The translations under genes were made by a program, and so were the position numbers. A DNA stretch of 64,000 nucleotides from Anaerohalosphaera lusitana (GTDB lineage: Bacteria; Planctomycetota; Phycisphaerae; Sedimentisphaerales; Anaerohalosphaeraceae), in contig NZ_CP019791.1 of assembly GCF_002007645.1 (NCBI RefSeq), forward strand, positions 868,001 through 932,000, read 5' to 3'. This document shows, in pieces, positions 17,537-25,324 of the stretch. The notes under the pieces are model-generated. The model had not been told where the DNA came from. It was given only the letters and a program-made list of their open reading frames with translations, and searched no databases. Each line of letters opens with the position of its first letter. Within the stretch, counting starts at the first letter, position 1.

Positions 17537-18402
17537 TTCCCTTCTCCTGCAAAAACACGCTGCAAAGAAGCTGCCGTCCGATGAAGACCCACCATCAACG
17601 GCCCCTTATACCCACCGATCTCAACCTGCTCATAAAGAACCTCCAGCAACTCAGCCTTCATCTCCTGCGTTAGTTCCTCAACCTCTTCAAATTCATTGCA
17701 CATCACCCGCACCCTCGCCTCGACAAAACCCCTGAACGGTTCGAGCAGATCGTCAGCAAGACAATACGCATTATACTTGTTTCGATGATGTATCCCCAGC
17801 GTAGGCAGCAGACCCGCACAGCAGAGCGACCTCGCAACCGCCGCCCGCATAACCGTATAACCGTAATTAAGCATATTGTTCGGCGGCCCCCCGAACCGCT
17901 CACGTTTGAATTTTATCCCCTCCGCAAACACTCCCCAATACCTCCTGCTCGCCTGCGCCTCCACATTATCCGGATCACCCGACCGCACCCGCTCTGCCAT
18001 CCCCTTTAGTGCGCTGACCGCAAGCTCGTCCTCAGAGATCACCTTCGCCTGGTGCAGTATCTTCGCACGCACGATCTGCTGCCAAAGCCTTTTCTTCACC
18101 GGCTTCTTCGCATCGATCTGATTACGAAACCTCTCACACTGCAGCGTATTGCTCTCGATAGGCAGAAGCATCCCCACCGGATGATGTTTGCCGTTGCACA
18201 GAACTACCGCGCACCCGCACTCCAGCAGCTTCGTGAAAACGCTGTGCGTGTAAGTGACCGCCGGATGATCGACCAGCAGCACCCCCATATCCTCGCACGG
18301 AATGCGCCCGCATTCCTGCCTGCCCTCGCTGATGACAAGCTGCTCGTGCTTAATTGATAAATGCCTCCGTGCAGATGATATCTCAACTACACGTTTAATC
18401 AC
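17506..18402 (-). CDS. cas1: CRISPR-associated integrase Cas1 (type II)
   Basis: 298 aa. Catalyses spacer integration. Metal-site residues are E148 in DNVEAQASRRYWG, H205/H206 in LGIHHRNKYNAYCLADDLLEPFR, and D217/D218 in the same segment. The start is GTG and overlaps the end of cas9 by 8 nt, so cas9-cas1-cas2 is one translationally coupled operon. There is no csn2 or cas4, which is type II-C composition. Confidence 0.97.
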   Translation of the reverse strand: MIKRVVEISSARRHLSIKHEQLVISEGRQECGRIPCEDMGVLLVDHPAVTYTHSVFTKLLECGCAVVLCNGKHHPVGMLLPIESNTLQCERFRNQIDAKKPVKKRLWQQIVRAKILHQAKVISEDELAVSALKGMAERVRSGDPDNVEAQASRRYWGVFAEGIKFKRERFGGPPNNMLNYGYTVMRAAVARSLCCAGLLPTLGIHHRNKYNAYCLADDLLEPFRGFVEARVRVMCNEFEEVEELTQEMKAELLEVLYEQVEIGGYKGPLMVGLHRTAASLQRVFAGEGKCLELPKIEI

Positions 18403-21400
18403 CCGCTCTTCTAACCCTCCCCAATGGATCGAGCGTAATCTTTTGCATCAAACGCTCTTTCAGTGCTTTCAAGGACTGAAGCCTCCATTCTCTACGCAAT
18501 GCTTTCTTTTCTTTATCACTCAAGTTCCTCACATCACCCACAGACAGCGGACGCACTTCCATGTCAAAGGTAGGCTGCGTCGAGATACTTAAAACAAAAA
18601 CCTTTCTAGCTGTTCCGCTCTTATTTTTCATAACGAGTGATTCCCGCTTGGACAGCGACATAATGAATCTGGCTTCTGGATAGTCAGGATGTTGTCTAGA
18701 AATTATCGGTTGCTTGTTTTTCACACGTTGCCCGGCTTCCCATATAGTATACCCTTTGCAAACGTATTCATCCTTGCCACCTACGGTGTGCACAAATATC
18801 TCAACGTGATGGTTTTCACCCGGTTTAACCCATACAGAATTATCTAACGAATTTCCGTTCTTATTGCTTCTCTCTAACTTTATCATATTGCTGCTGTTTT
18901 CCCATATTCTCACCTTCTTAACCGGCACCGGCTCGCCATTCTTATTCTCCAGCTTCAACGGCTTCGCAAAAGCATCTTTCGCCTTTCCGCCGTACTCTTT
19001 TAACCGAGCAAGAGCCATGTCCCGTATCTCGGGATCGCAGATGTTCTCGGCAGAAGTTTTTGTAATGTCAGAAAGATTTTTCCTTGTAACGAATTTGCCT
19101 GCATGCAACCCATGTGCAATTTTCCCGTAGTGTGTTCCACCATGCAGGGCTCCCTTTACCTTCCGCTGCACGCGATGCGACACATTGATTTTCTCCACCG
19201 CCGATGCGAGCTCCTCGCCAAATCCCTCCCACGGCTCAGCTATCGCTGCATACTTGGGCCTCTTCGGCCAGTTGTCCTGCAGCACCCTCGTTATCCGCTG
19301 GATCATCCCCGGCGTCGTCACTGCCACCACCGCCGCATCCACCGCATGATGTCGCAGGTCGTCCCGATTCTTCGGCCCAAGCTCCCCGTCCCGCAATATC
19401 GCGTTAAGCTGCCAAAGGTTTCGCAATTCAAAAGTTATCTTGCCGCTCGCCGTCCGCACACTCTGATCCGCGTAATCCGCCGGATACAGCCGCTTCAGAT
19501 ACGCCCTCACCTCCCGCGCAATATATGACGTATCCCGGATCAACCTCTCAGGCTGATACTTCTCCTCGATCTCCTCGTTGAGCACACCAAACCGCTCCCA
19601 CTTCTCTTTGGAAAAATTAAACGAGTTCCTGCTCATCGCCTCCGTAATCTTCCGCCACTTCGCGCTGTTCTCCCCCAGCCATGAAATAGGCGTATTCTGC
19701 CCCTTCTCCTGATTCTCACCTGCAAAACAAACTACCTTGTTCGCCATCGTATTATCAAGGCTCATCGAGTAGGGCAGTATATGATCGATCTCAACCTCGC
19801 GAGACAGCACCTCCCCCAAAGTTATCTTCTTGCAACGGTACGGACAATAATGGTTCTGCTCCTCCCACAGACGCCACTTCATCACATCCGTATTCGACAC
19901 CCGCACATCATCCGACCACCCCCTCATCTCCCGTATCTTGTCCTTCGCCTTCTCCTTGTCCTTCAAATTGTCCGACTGCTTCTTTAGTATCTCCTGCCGT
20001 CTCTCCTTGCTGGCTTTCAGTTCGCGTGTCGTCTCTATCACGATCCGCTCGGGCGGCCCGACCTCCTTGATCAGCAGGTTCACTATCTTGCGCATTTGGA
20101 ACATCACCGTCTGAACCACCGGATTAGGTATCGCAAAGCCATGCGCCTTGTCCGGCACCGGCAGCAATCCGTGCTGCTCATGCTTCTTCGACAATCCCGC
20201 CTCCTGTATCGCCGTATAAAGGTCCTTCCCCTCTTCCATCAAAGGCACGATCTTGTTCAGAGCCGCCTTGCTGTAACTGCACGTCCCGACAGGTTCTTTC
20301 AGCTTGTCCGTCCAGTTGTCCTTCTTGAACTCCAATCCATACTCACCCACACGCGCTTCGACATCATCCGCACTCAATGACTCATCCAGGTAACTCCGCA
20401 GCAACCCCCACACTTCATCCTTCTGCTGCTCCGTCAAACCCAGCCACGCCTTCTTCTGAAAAAATGATGCGCTCACCATCATCGAATCTATCTCATTGCC
20501 CCTGATCTTTTCCTTAGGCCGATACTCCAGATTCAGCTTCACATAATCCGCGTCCTTGCCCCAAATCTTTTTCCGCATAGCTTCATAAGACTTGTCCTTA
20601 CTCGCCGAAAGCGAATTAACAAGCACCTCTCGTTCAGCGTCACACAGATCCCGCGATTCCTTGCCATCCTCAACCCGTAGATCGTTTACCTTCTGCAGCG
20701 TTCTAAACTTCTGCGCGATCCGTTCCGAGTATCCGCACCGAACCTTGCCGGGCATCAGCGAACACATACCGATCACCTTCTTCTTTTTCGTCTTCGTGAG
20801 TTCAAAAGGTATCTGATCGAACAATATCCCTTCCAGCTCCTTGTAAAATCCGTGCGTAAAGATCTCCGGATAATGCGCACTCTGCACCGCCCATATACGC
20901 CCCAGCTCTTCCTGGTAATGCTTACGTTGAGCTAGCCACTTAAAATTGTCCCGCCTGTTGCGGATCGGCTCCGACGATCCATCACTCAATTTGTCATACC
21001 AGAATTCCCCCAGCGTCTGCCCGTCAAGCTGCGCCTCCAGCCGATCCTTCGCCTTCTTCATGTCCGTTCCCTTGGCGTCCTCATCGATCGGCTTCCTGCG
21101 ATTGCTTTTGAATCCCCTCCGCTTGGCAAAGTGCAAAAGTATTCGCGCAAATTCCTCCGGCTCAAGTTTTTCAGAAACACCCTTCGCCCGCAATTCATAA
21201 GGATCCATCTGCTGCACCTCATCCACCGGCTGCCCGTTAAGCAATCCTTGAGATTTTAGCAGTCCGATCAATTTCAGCCGTCTCGCCCGCGCCCGCCTAA
21301 GCCTTCGCCTGACCGAACGTTTATCCCTACGTTTCTTATTATTGGACTGCTCCCTTTTTTTACCCTGACCATAATTAATGACTCCTACCGGAAATATCCG

Positions 21401-21535
21401 CGAACCCATCGCAGGAACCTTCTCACCATTGTCATCCAGCGTCAACAAACCGACAGGCCGTTCATTCTCATCTACCTCGATCGCCGCCCATCCGATAGAA
21501 GTCGGTCCCAGATCAAGTCCAAGCACATAACCCAT
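18395..21535 (-). CDS. cas9: CRISPR-associated endonuclease Cas9, type II-C
   Basis: RNA-guided DNA endonuclease, 1046 aa from the ATG at 21535 (GGAG 9 nt upstream). The frame is open 66 nt further, but family proteins begin at this MGYVLGLDLG. RuvC-I: D8 in LGLDLGPTSIGWA. The arginine-rich bridge helix is at ~66-92. RuvC-II: E501 in RIVIETTREL. HNH: D584, H585 and N599 in VEIDHILPYS...ANKVV. RuvC-III: H730 and D733 in RHHAVDAAVVAV. The C-terminal ~300 residues are the wedge and PAM-interacting region. The length is in the compact II-C range. A CPYRC pair (C564, C568) sits just before the HNH. All catalytic residues are intact. Confidence 0.97.
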   Translation of the reverse strand: MGYVLGLDLGPTSIGWAAIEVDENERPVGLLTLDDNGEKVPAMGSRIFPVGVINYGQGKKREQSNNKKRRDKRSVRRRLRRARARRLKLIGLLKSQGLLNGQPVDEVQQMDPYELRAKGVSEKLEPEEFARILLHFAKRRGFKSNRRKPIDEDAKGTDMKKAKDRLEAQLDGQTLGEFWYDKLSDGSSEPIRNRRDNFKWLAQRKHYQEELGRIWAVQSAHYPEIFTHGFYKELEGILFDQIPFELTKTKKKKVIGMCSLMPGKVRCGYSERIAQKFRTLQKVNDLRVEDGKESRDLCDAEREVLVNSLSASKDKSYEAMRKKIWGKDADYVKLNLEYRPKEKIRGNEIDSMMVSASFFQKKAWLGLTEQQKDEVWGLLRSYLDESLSADDVEARVGEYGLEFKKDNWTDKLKEPVGTCSYSKAALNKIVPLMEEGKDLYTAIQEAGLSKKHEQHGLLPVPDKAHGFAIPNPVVQTVMFQMRKIVNLLIKEVGPPERIVIETTRELKASKERRQEILKKQSDNLKDKEKAKDKIREMRGWSDDVRVSNTDVMKWRLWEEQNHYCPYRCKKITLGEVLSREVEIDHILPYSMSLDNTMANKVVCFAGENQEKGQNTPISWLGENSAKWRKITEAMSRNSFNFSKEKWERFGVLNEEIEEKYQPERLIRDTSYIAREVRAYLKRLYPADYADQSVRTASGKITFELRNLWQLNAILRDGELGPKNRDDLRHHAVDAAVVAVTTPGMIQRITRVLQDNWPKRPKYAAIAEPWEGFGEELASAVEKINVSHRVQRKVKGALHGGTHYGKIAHGLHAGKFVTRKNLSDITKTSAENICDPEIRDMALARLKEYGGKAKDAFAKPLKLENKNGEPVPVKKVRIWENSSNMIKLERSNKNGNSLDNSVWVKPGENHHVEIFVHTVGGKDEYVCKGYTIWEAGQRVKNKQPIISRQHPDYPEARFIMSLSKRESLVMKNKSGTARKVFVLSISTQPTFDMEVRPLSVGDVRNLSDKEKKALRREWRLQSLKALKERLMQKITLDPLGRVRRAGD

Positions 21536-21573
21536 AAAGAAGTCTCCATTCCAAATAAAATAAAATCTACTTG

Positions 21574-21601
21574 ATTTTACATTTTTCCCTTGCAAATTCA
21601 A
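21574..21601 (-). promoter_or_regulatory. Putative cas9 promoter
   Basis: On the minus strand TTGAAT (21596-21601), 16 bp, TAAAAT (21574-21579), about 38 bp before the cas9 ATG. It overlaps the divergent tracrRNA promoter, so the two may interfere with or co-regulate each other. Confidence 0.5.
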
Positions 21602-21618
21602 GCAATATCCGGTTTAAT
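21590..21618 (+). promoter_or_regulatory. tracrRNA promoter
   Basis: TTGCAA (21590-21595), exactly 17 bp, TTTAAT (21613-21618). The expected start, 7 nt further, is 21625, which is the first base of the anti-repeat. Confidence 0.7.
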
Positions 21619-21624
21619 ACCAAT

Positions 21625-21743
21625 AGTGTAATTAATCTCGGCCTGCTTCTTTTCATAACAAGAGAAAAGTCGAAGGCAGCCCGCTCCGGCGGGCGCTCTG
21701 CGGAGCAACCTAAAGCGCATCCCTTCGGGGAGGCGCTTTTTTT
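21625..21743 (+). ncRNA. tracrRNA
   Basis: Trans-activating crRNA for Cas9, about 119 nt. Bases 21625-21659 are the anti-repeat: 21 of the first 23 match the reverse complement of the CRISPR repeat, then a short mismatch, then CATAAC against CACAAC. This predicts a duplex with one internal bulge. The tail has a hairpin GCCCGCTCCGGCGGGC and a GCTCTGC motif reminiscent of Neisseria-type II-C tracrRNAs. It ends in a terminator AAAGCGC...GCGCTTT with a CCCTTCGGGG cap and a run of T. It is divergent from cas9. Confidence 0.92.
21712..21743 (+). terminator. tracrRNA terminator
   Basis: Arms AAAGCGC (21712-21718) and GCGCTTT (21733-21739) with an inner CCC-TTCG-GGG, then T7. Confidence 0.9.
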
Positions 21744-21868
21744 GTTTCATCACGCAAAATGATCCAACCGCCCACCTAGCACTCATAACTAAACACGAAA
21801 AAACAAAAAAATACACACCGACTCCAAAACACTTCATCCCAAAAAATCCCAAACCCCTACCCCGTGTT

Positions 21869-21887
21869 GATCATGATTCTCATTATT
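21869..21887 (-). promoter_or_regulatory. Fur-box-like sequence
   Basis: On the minus strand AATAATGAGAATCATGATC matches the classical 19-bp Fur box at 16 positions. No iron gene is adjacent, and the nearest minus-strand start is cas9, ~330 bp away. Confidence 0.35.
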
Positions 21888-21912
21888 GATAAAACAGCCC
21901 TCCAGCCCTTTT

Positions 21913-21944
21913 CTTCGTGCTCCTTCGTGCCCTTCGTGGTAAAA
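21913..21944. repeat. Short repeat, CTTCGTG type, copy 2
   Basis: Near-identical to 15934-15966: repeated CTTCGTG units followed by GGTAAAA. Confidence 0.7.
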
Positions 21945-21994
21945 ACTGTCTTTAAAAAATCTCCCACTTGACAGGTAGGAAACAGCCTGTCAGC

Positions 21995-22068
21995 TTTTGC
22001 CCACTTTTACCCCATTTTTACCCCACCTATATACCACTTTTGCTCGTTTTTACCCTACTTTTGCCCCC
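21995..22068. repeat. Phased T-tract array (TTTT[A/G]CCC units)
   Basis: TTTTGCCC or TTTTACCC units start at 21995, 22005, 22016, 22038, 22048 and 22059, with a degenerate TATATACC at 22028. All are 10-11 bp apart. An extra copy lies near 22134. T-tracts in phase with the helix predict intrinsically curved DNA. Confidence 0.75.
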
Positions 22069-22570
22069 TCAAAATCACCCGAAATCAGCCGATTTCACCC
22101 AATGTCCTATTTACCAGGTGTCCACTCTCGGCACTTTTACCCAAATCCGAAGGAGGAAAACACCCATTTTTCAAGAGCGAAATACCCACAGTTTCCCAGC
22201 CGACCCCCATTTCAACCCGCCTCACTGGGCAATATCCCCCACAAGCCCAAAACCGCCCCAAACTGCATACTGATCCAGCCCGAAACACATCCAAAAGATC
22301 AAAACGCACCAAACCAGTCTACATATTTCCACACCATAACCCCGCACAAAATGACAGTATCTGCCCCTCAAATATACTTACACCCCCATTTCGACCGCAA
22401 AACGCAACCAAACGCGACACAAAACACCACCCAGGCGAGCACCACAGCAGCCCAACTGCCCTGATCCGCCCAAAAAAAACACGACAGCCCGATAACTCAC
22501 CGATTTTCAGCCCTGTTTCCCGATTTTTTGCTGTTCAAACCGCATTTATGCCGACATAATCCTTGAAGAC

Positions 22571-23803
22571 ATGCTGAAAATCGCTCCCTCCAGCCGAATA
22601 TCGTTCTATATCGAAGTGGTCGTGCTCATTCTCATGGCCACAGGCACCGCCTTCGTATTCTCAGCGGGCGCTAACCTCAGTTCAGAGCTGGACTTATCTC
22701 AATTCTACAAATTCACTACACTAAAGCAGATACTCTTTTTCCCCCTCGCCGTCGCGGTAATGTACACGGCCTCATACATCGATTATCGCCGCTTCAGCTT
22801 CACCCGCGCAGGCGCCTGGCGGTCATTCACTCCATATCTGTTAATCCTTGCTATAGCACTACTTACGTTAGTTCTAATCCCCGGCATAGGCGTCGAACGC
22901 AACTACTCCCGCCGCTGGCTGGAGCTGCCGTTGGGCCCCGCAGCCGTCAGTTTTCAGCCCTCGGAACTGGCAAAATGGGCAGTCGTATTCTTCTTTGCAG
23001 CCTTCCTGGACCGCTATCGCGACAGTATGAGTCTGTATTTCAAACGCTTCGTCCCGCTCTGTGTTGTAGCGGGTATCGTCTGTGCTCTGATCGTGACGCA
23101 AGACTTTGGCACAGCAGCACTTATAGCACTTCTTGCATTCCTGATGCTGCTGGCCGGCCGAGCGAAATGGTGGCATTTTCTCACCCCCTTACCCGTTGTT
23201 GTGCCCATGTTCACATACGCGATCATGAGCTCACCCACCCGTATCAACCGCATAACGCGGTTTCTGGACCCTGACCAGATGTATCATCAGGCCAGGCAGT
23301 CTCTGATCGCCATAAGTACCGGCGGCATATGGGGTAAGGGTTTCGGTCGCGGCATTTTCAAGTACGGCCACCTGCCCGAAGACACCACCGATTTCATCTT
23401 CGCGGTCATCTGCGAGGAGATGGGATTCGTCGGCGGCGTGTGCATCATCCTGCTTTTCGCGCTGCTGCTGGTGCTGGGAATCATTCTGGTATGCCGCTGT
23501 AAGTGCCTGTTCGGTAAGCTCTTAGCGACCGGTATCATTCTTAGCATCACCATACAGGCCGCACTGAATATCGGTGTCGTAACCGTAGTTTTGCCCACCA
23601 AGGGCATCCCGCTGCCTTTCATCAGCGCGGGCGGTACCAGCATGCTGCTGACCGCTGCGATGGTGGGCGTGCTGCTGAACATCGCACGACAAACCTCTGC
23701 CGGGGAAAGACTTACGTCAGATTCCGCTCTGGCCGACAGGTCCTGGGTCACCACCCAAAAGAGCGTTGGCAATGCTGAAAACGGGGTTTTGTGTGATGGC
23801 TGA
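22571..23803 (+). CDS. ftsW: Cell division protein FtsW (SEDS glycosyltransferase)
   Basis: Polytopic SEDS-family peptidoglycan polymerase of the divisome. It is 410 aa with about ten membrane segments. Family segments include RRWLELPLGPAAVSFQPSELAKWAVVFFFA (~115-145), TQDFGTAALI, ISTGGIWGKGFGRG, LPEDTTDFIFAVICEEMGFVGG and VLPTKGIPLPFISAGGTSM. It is called FtsW rather than RodA because it overlaps murG by 8 nt, the usual dcw arrangement. The ribosome site is weak. The rest of the dcw cluster is not adjacent, although murD is at 46 kb. Confidence 0.92.
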   Translation: MLKIAPSSRISFYIEVVVLILMATGTAFVFSAGANLSSELDLSQFYKFTTLKQILFFPLAVAVMYTASYIDYRRFSFTRAGAWRSFTPYLLILAIALLTLVLIPGIGVERNYSRRWLELPLGPAAVSFQPSELAKWAVVFFFAAFLDRYRDSMSLYFKRFVPLCVVAGIVCALIVTQDFGTAALIALLAFLMLLAGRAKWWHFLTPLPVVVPMFTYAIMSSPTRINRITRFLDPDQMYHQARQSLIAISTGGIWGKGFGRGIFKYGHLPEDTTDFIFAVICEEMGFVGGVCIILLFALLLVLGIILVCRCKCLFGKLLATGIILSITIQAALNIGVVTVVLPTKGIPLPFISAGGTSMLLTAAMVGVLLNIARQTSAGERLTSDSALADRSWVTTQKSVGNAENGVLCDG

Positions 23804-25058
23804 GGGGGATGTCAGGCACTATTTCTTCGCGGGCGGCGGTACTGGCGGGCATATCTATCCCGCTCTGGCGGTGGCGCAGCAGCTTGCGAAGATCGATCCT
23901 GACGCGAAAATACATTTCTTTTGCAGTACCCGAGATATCGATGCGCAAATCCTTTCTAAATCAGGGTTTAGCTATACGCCGGTGGAGGCCCGGGGGTTGT
24001 CGTCACGGCCCGTTGATATGGCGAAATTCGTGGTTTCGCTGGTAAAGGGTCGCAAATTCGCGACGTGCCAGCTTAGGTCCGTGCGCGAGAATTCGGTTGT
24101 GATCGGTGTAGGCGGATTCGCTTCTGCGCCGGTAGTGCTTGCTGCTAAAGGACTTAGCATTCCCGTGGTGATGCTCAATACCGACCTTGTGCCGGGCAAG
24201 GCAAACCGTTTTCTGGCCAGGTATGCCCAGCGGATATTCGTTCAGTTCGAAGATTCCGCAAAATATTTTAAGACCAATGCCACAATAGAAGTAACCGGCT
24301 GTCCGCTTCGTGAGGAATTGCTGGAGGCGTGCGGCGCACATCGCAGGCAGAACTCATCGCACACATCGCAGGGGAGTAATGCGGGTGCGGACGCGAAGGA
24401 TCAGCAGGGCGGCGATACGTCTCGTGGACATGGTCCACCCTACATAAACGACTATAAGAAAAGGGCTTATGAGAAGTTCGGGCTGGATGCGGGCAAGAAG
24501 ACTTTGCTTATTACGGGGGCTTCGAGCGGGTGCGTGAATATCAATAAGGCTATGTCGCGGATACTGTATCGGCTGGGAAAATTTGCGGACGAGTGGCAGA
24601 TCGTGCACCTGGCGGGGCGCGCAAACTATGATGAGGTAAGGGGTTACTACGAAAATGAGCCGCTGGAATGTAAGGTGCTGGACTACTGCGATGAGATGGG
24701 GGAGCTGTATGCTGCGGCGGATCTGCTGGTGGGTCGGGCCGGCGCGGTGAGTGTGGCTGAGTACGCGGCGTGCGGGGTTCCGGCGGTGTGTCTGCCTTAT
24801 CCGTATCATAAGGACAAGCACCAGTATTTAAATGCGCAGAAACTGGTGGACGCGGGCGCGGCAGTTATAGTTGATGATCGGCCCGATGATAATATAAAAA
24901 CGGCTGATGAACTTTTTATACAGCTTGAAAAGCTGATGAGTGATTATAAACTTCGTGAGCAGATGGGGGAGGACTCTATAAAAATAGCTAGGCCGGATGC
25001 TAGTCTTAAAATCGCAGACTGTGTTGCCGATATATTAAAAACGCTTTGTAAAAAGTAG
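23796..25058 (+). CDS. murG: UDP-GlcNAc--undecaprenyl-pyrophosphoryl-MurNAc-pentapeptide GlcNAc transferase
   Basis: Makes lipid II from lipid I at the inner face of the membrane. It is 420 aa, longer than the usual ~355. The N-terminal glycine loop GGGTGGHIYPALAVAQQL and the C-terminal GRAGAVSVAEYAACGVPAVCLPYP...DKHQYLNAQKLVDAGAA are intact. The excess length is a ~40-residue polar insertion after CPLREELLEACG (DNA about 24331-24445) between the two Rossmann domains. It holds a perfect DNA palindrome and is discussed as a finding. ATG 23796 is chosen over TTG 23766 and ATG 23772 because family proteins start just before the glycine loop. Confidence 0.93.
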   Translation: MAEGDVRHYFFAGGGTGGHIYPALAVAQQLAKIDPDAKIHFFCSTRDIDAQILSKSGFSYTPVEARGLSSRPVDMAKFVVSLVKGRKFATCQLRSVRENSVVIGVGGFASAPVVLAAKGLSIPVVMLNTDLVPGKANRFLARYAQRIFVQFEDSAKYFKTNATIEVTGCPLREELLEACGAHRRQNSSHTSQGSNAGADAKDQQGGDTSRGHGPPYINDYKKRAYEKFGLDAGKKTLLITGASSGCVNINKAMSRILYRLGKFADEWQIVHLAGRANYDEVRGYYENEPLECKVLDYCDEMGELYAAADLLVGRAGAVSVAEYAACGVPAVCLPYPYHKDKHQYLNAQKLVDAGAAVIVDDRPDDNIKTADELFIQLEKLMSDYKLREQMGEDSIKIARPDASLKIADCVADILKTLCKK

Positions 25059-25097
25059 TTTTAAACTTCTACTTTTAATGTTGCTCGGTTTTTTAAT

Positions 25098-25283
25098 AAG
25101 GAATCGCTTCGCGATGCTGTTTTATGCTGGGTCCGTCAAAGGCTGATGACAAGGAGGACTGTTCTATGTCGGCTCCCTGGTCAAGCCCTGGATGATAACG
25201 CGTGAGGGATGCGTTTGCGAGACGGGCCAGCTTTGTTGTACGGTTGAGATTGCCGCGTCGCCTTCGGCTCCTCGCAATGACAA
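25098..25283 (+). repeat. Composite dispersed repeat cluster
   Basis: Plus orientation, directly after murG. Type C (GAATCGCTTCGCGATGCTG, TTTTATGCTGGGTCCG), then AAGCCCTGGATGATAACGCG and type A (GAGATTGCCGCGTCGCC...CTCGCAATGACA). It fills the gap between convergent murG and the minus-strand membrane gene. Confidence 0.85.
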
Positions 25284-25324
25284 AATTAGTTGGGCCGTCG
25301 CGTCGGGTTGGTTCGGATATGTTG

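Larger units (their letters stand above)
21744..22570. other. Gene-free A/C-rich region between tracrRNA and ftsW
   Basis: About 830 bp with no credible gene. Short plus-strand frames here are low-complexity and have no ribosome sites. It holds a Fur-box-like 19-mer, a second CTTCGTG repeat (21913-21944), an inverted repeat TGACAGG...CCTGTCA (around 21969-21992), a phased T-tract array, and one near-match to a DnaA box (ATTTCCACA, 22325-22333). The plus strand is strongly C-rich here. Within the next gene it becomes G-rich. Confidence 0.6.

Noticed and set aside
21598-21852. Minus-strand open frame opposite the tracrRNA
   Set aside because: It covers the anti-repeat, tracrRNA hairpins and terminator in antisense, with low-complexity ends and no ribosome site.
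21968-22273. Plus-strand frames of 101 and 155 codons upstream of ftsW
   Set aside because: The translations are Pro/Thr/Phe-rich reflections of the phased T-tract and C-rich DNA. There is no ribosome site and no domain.
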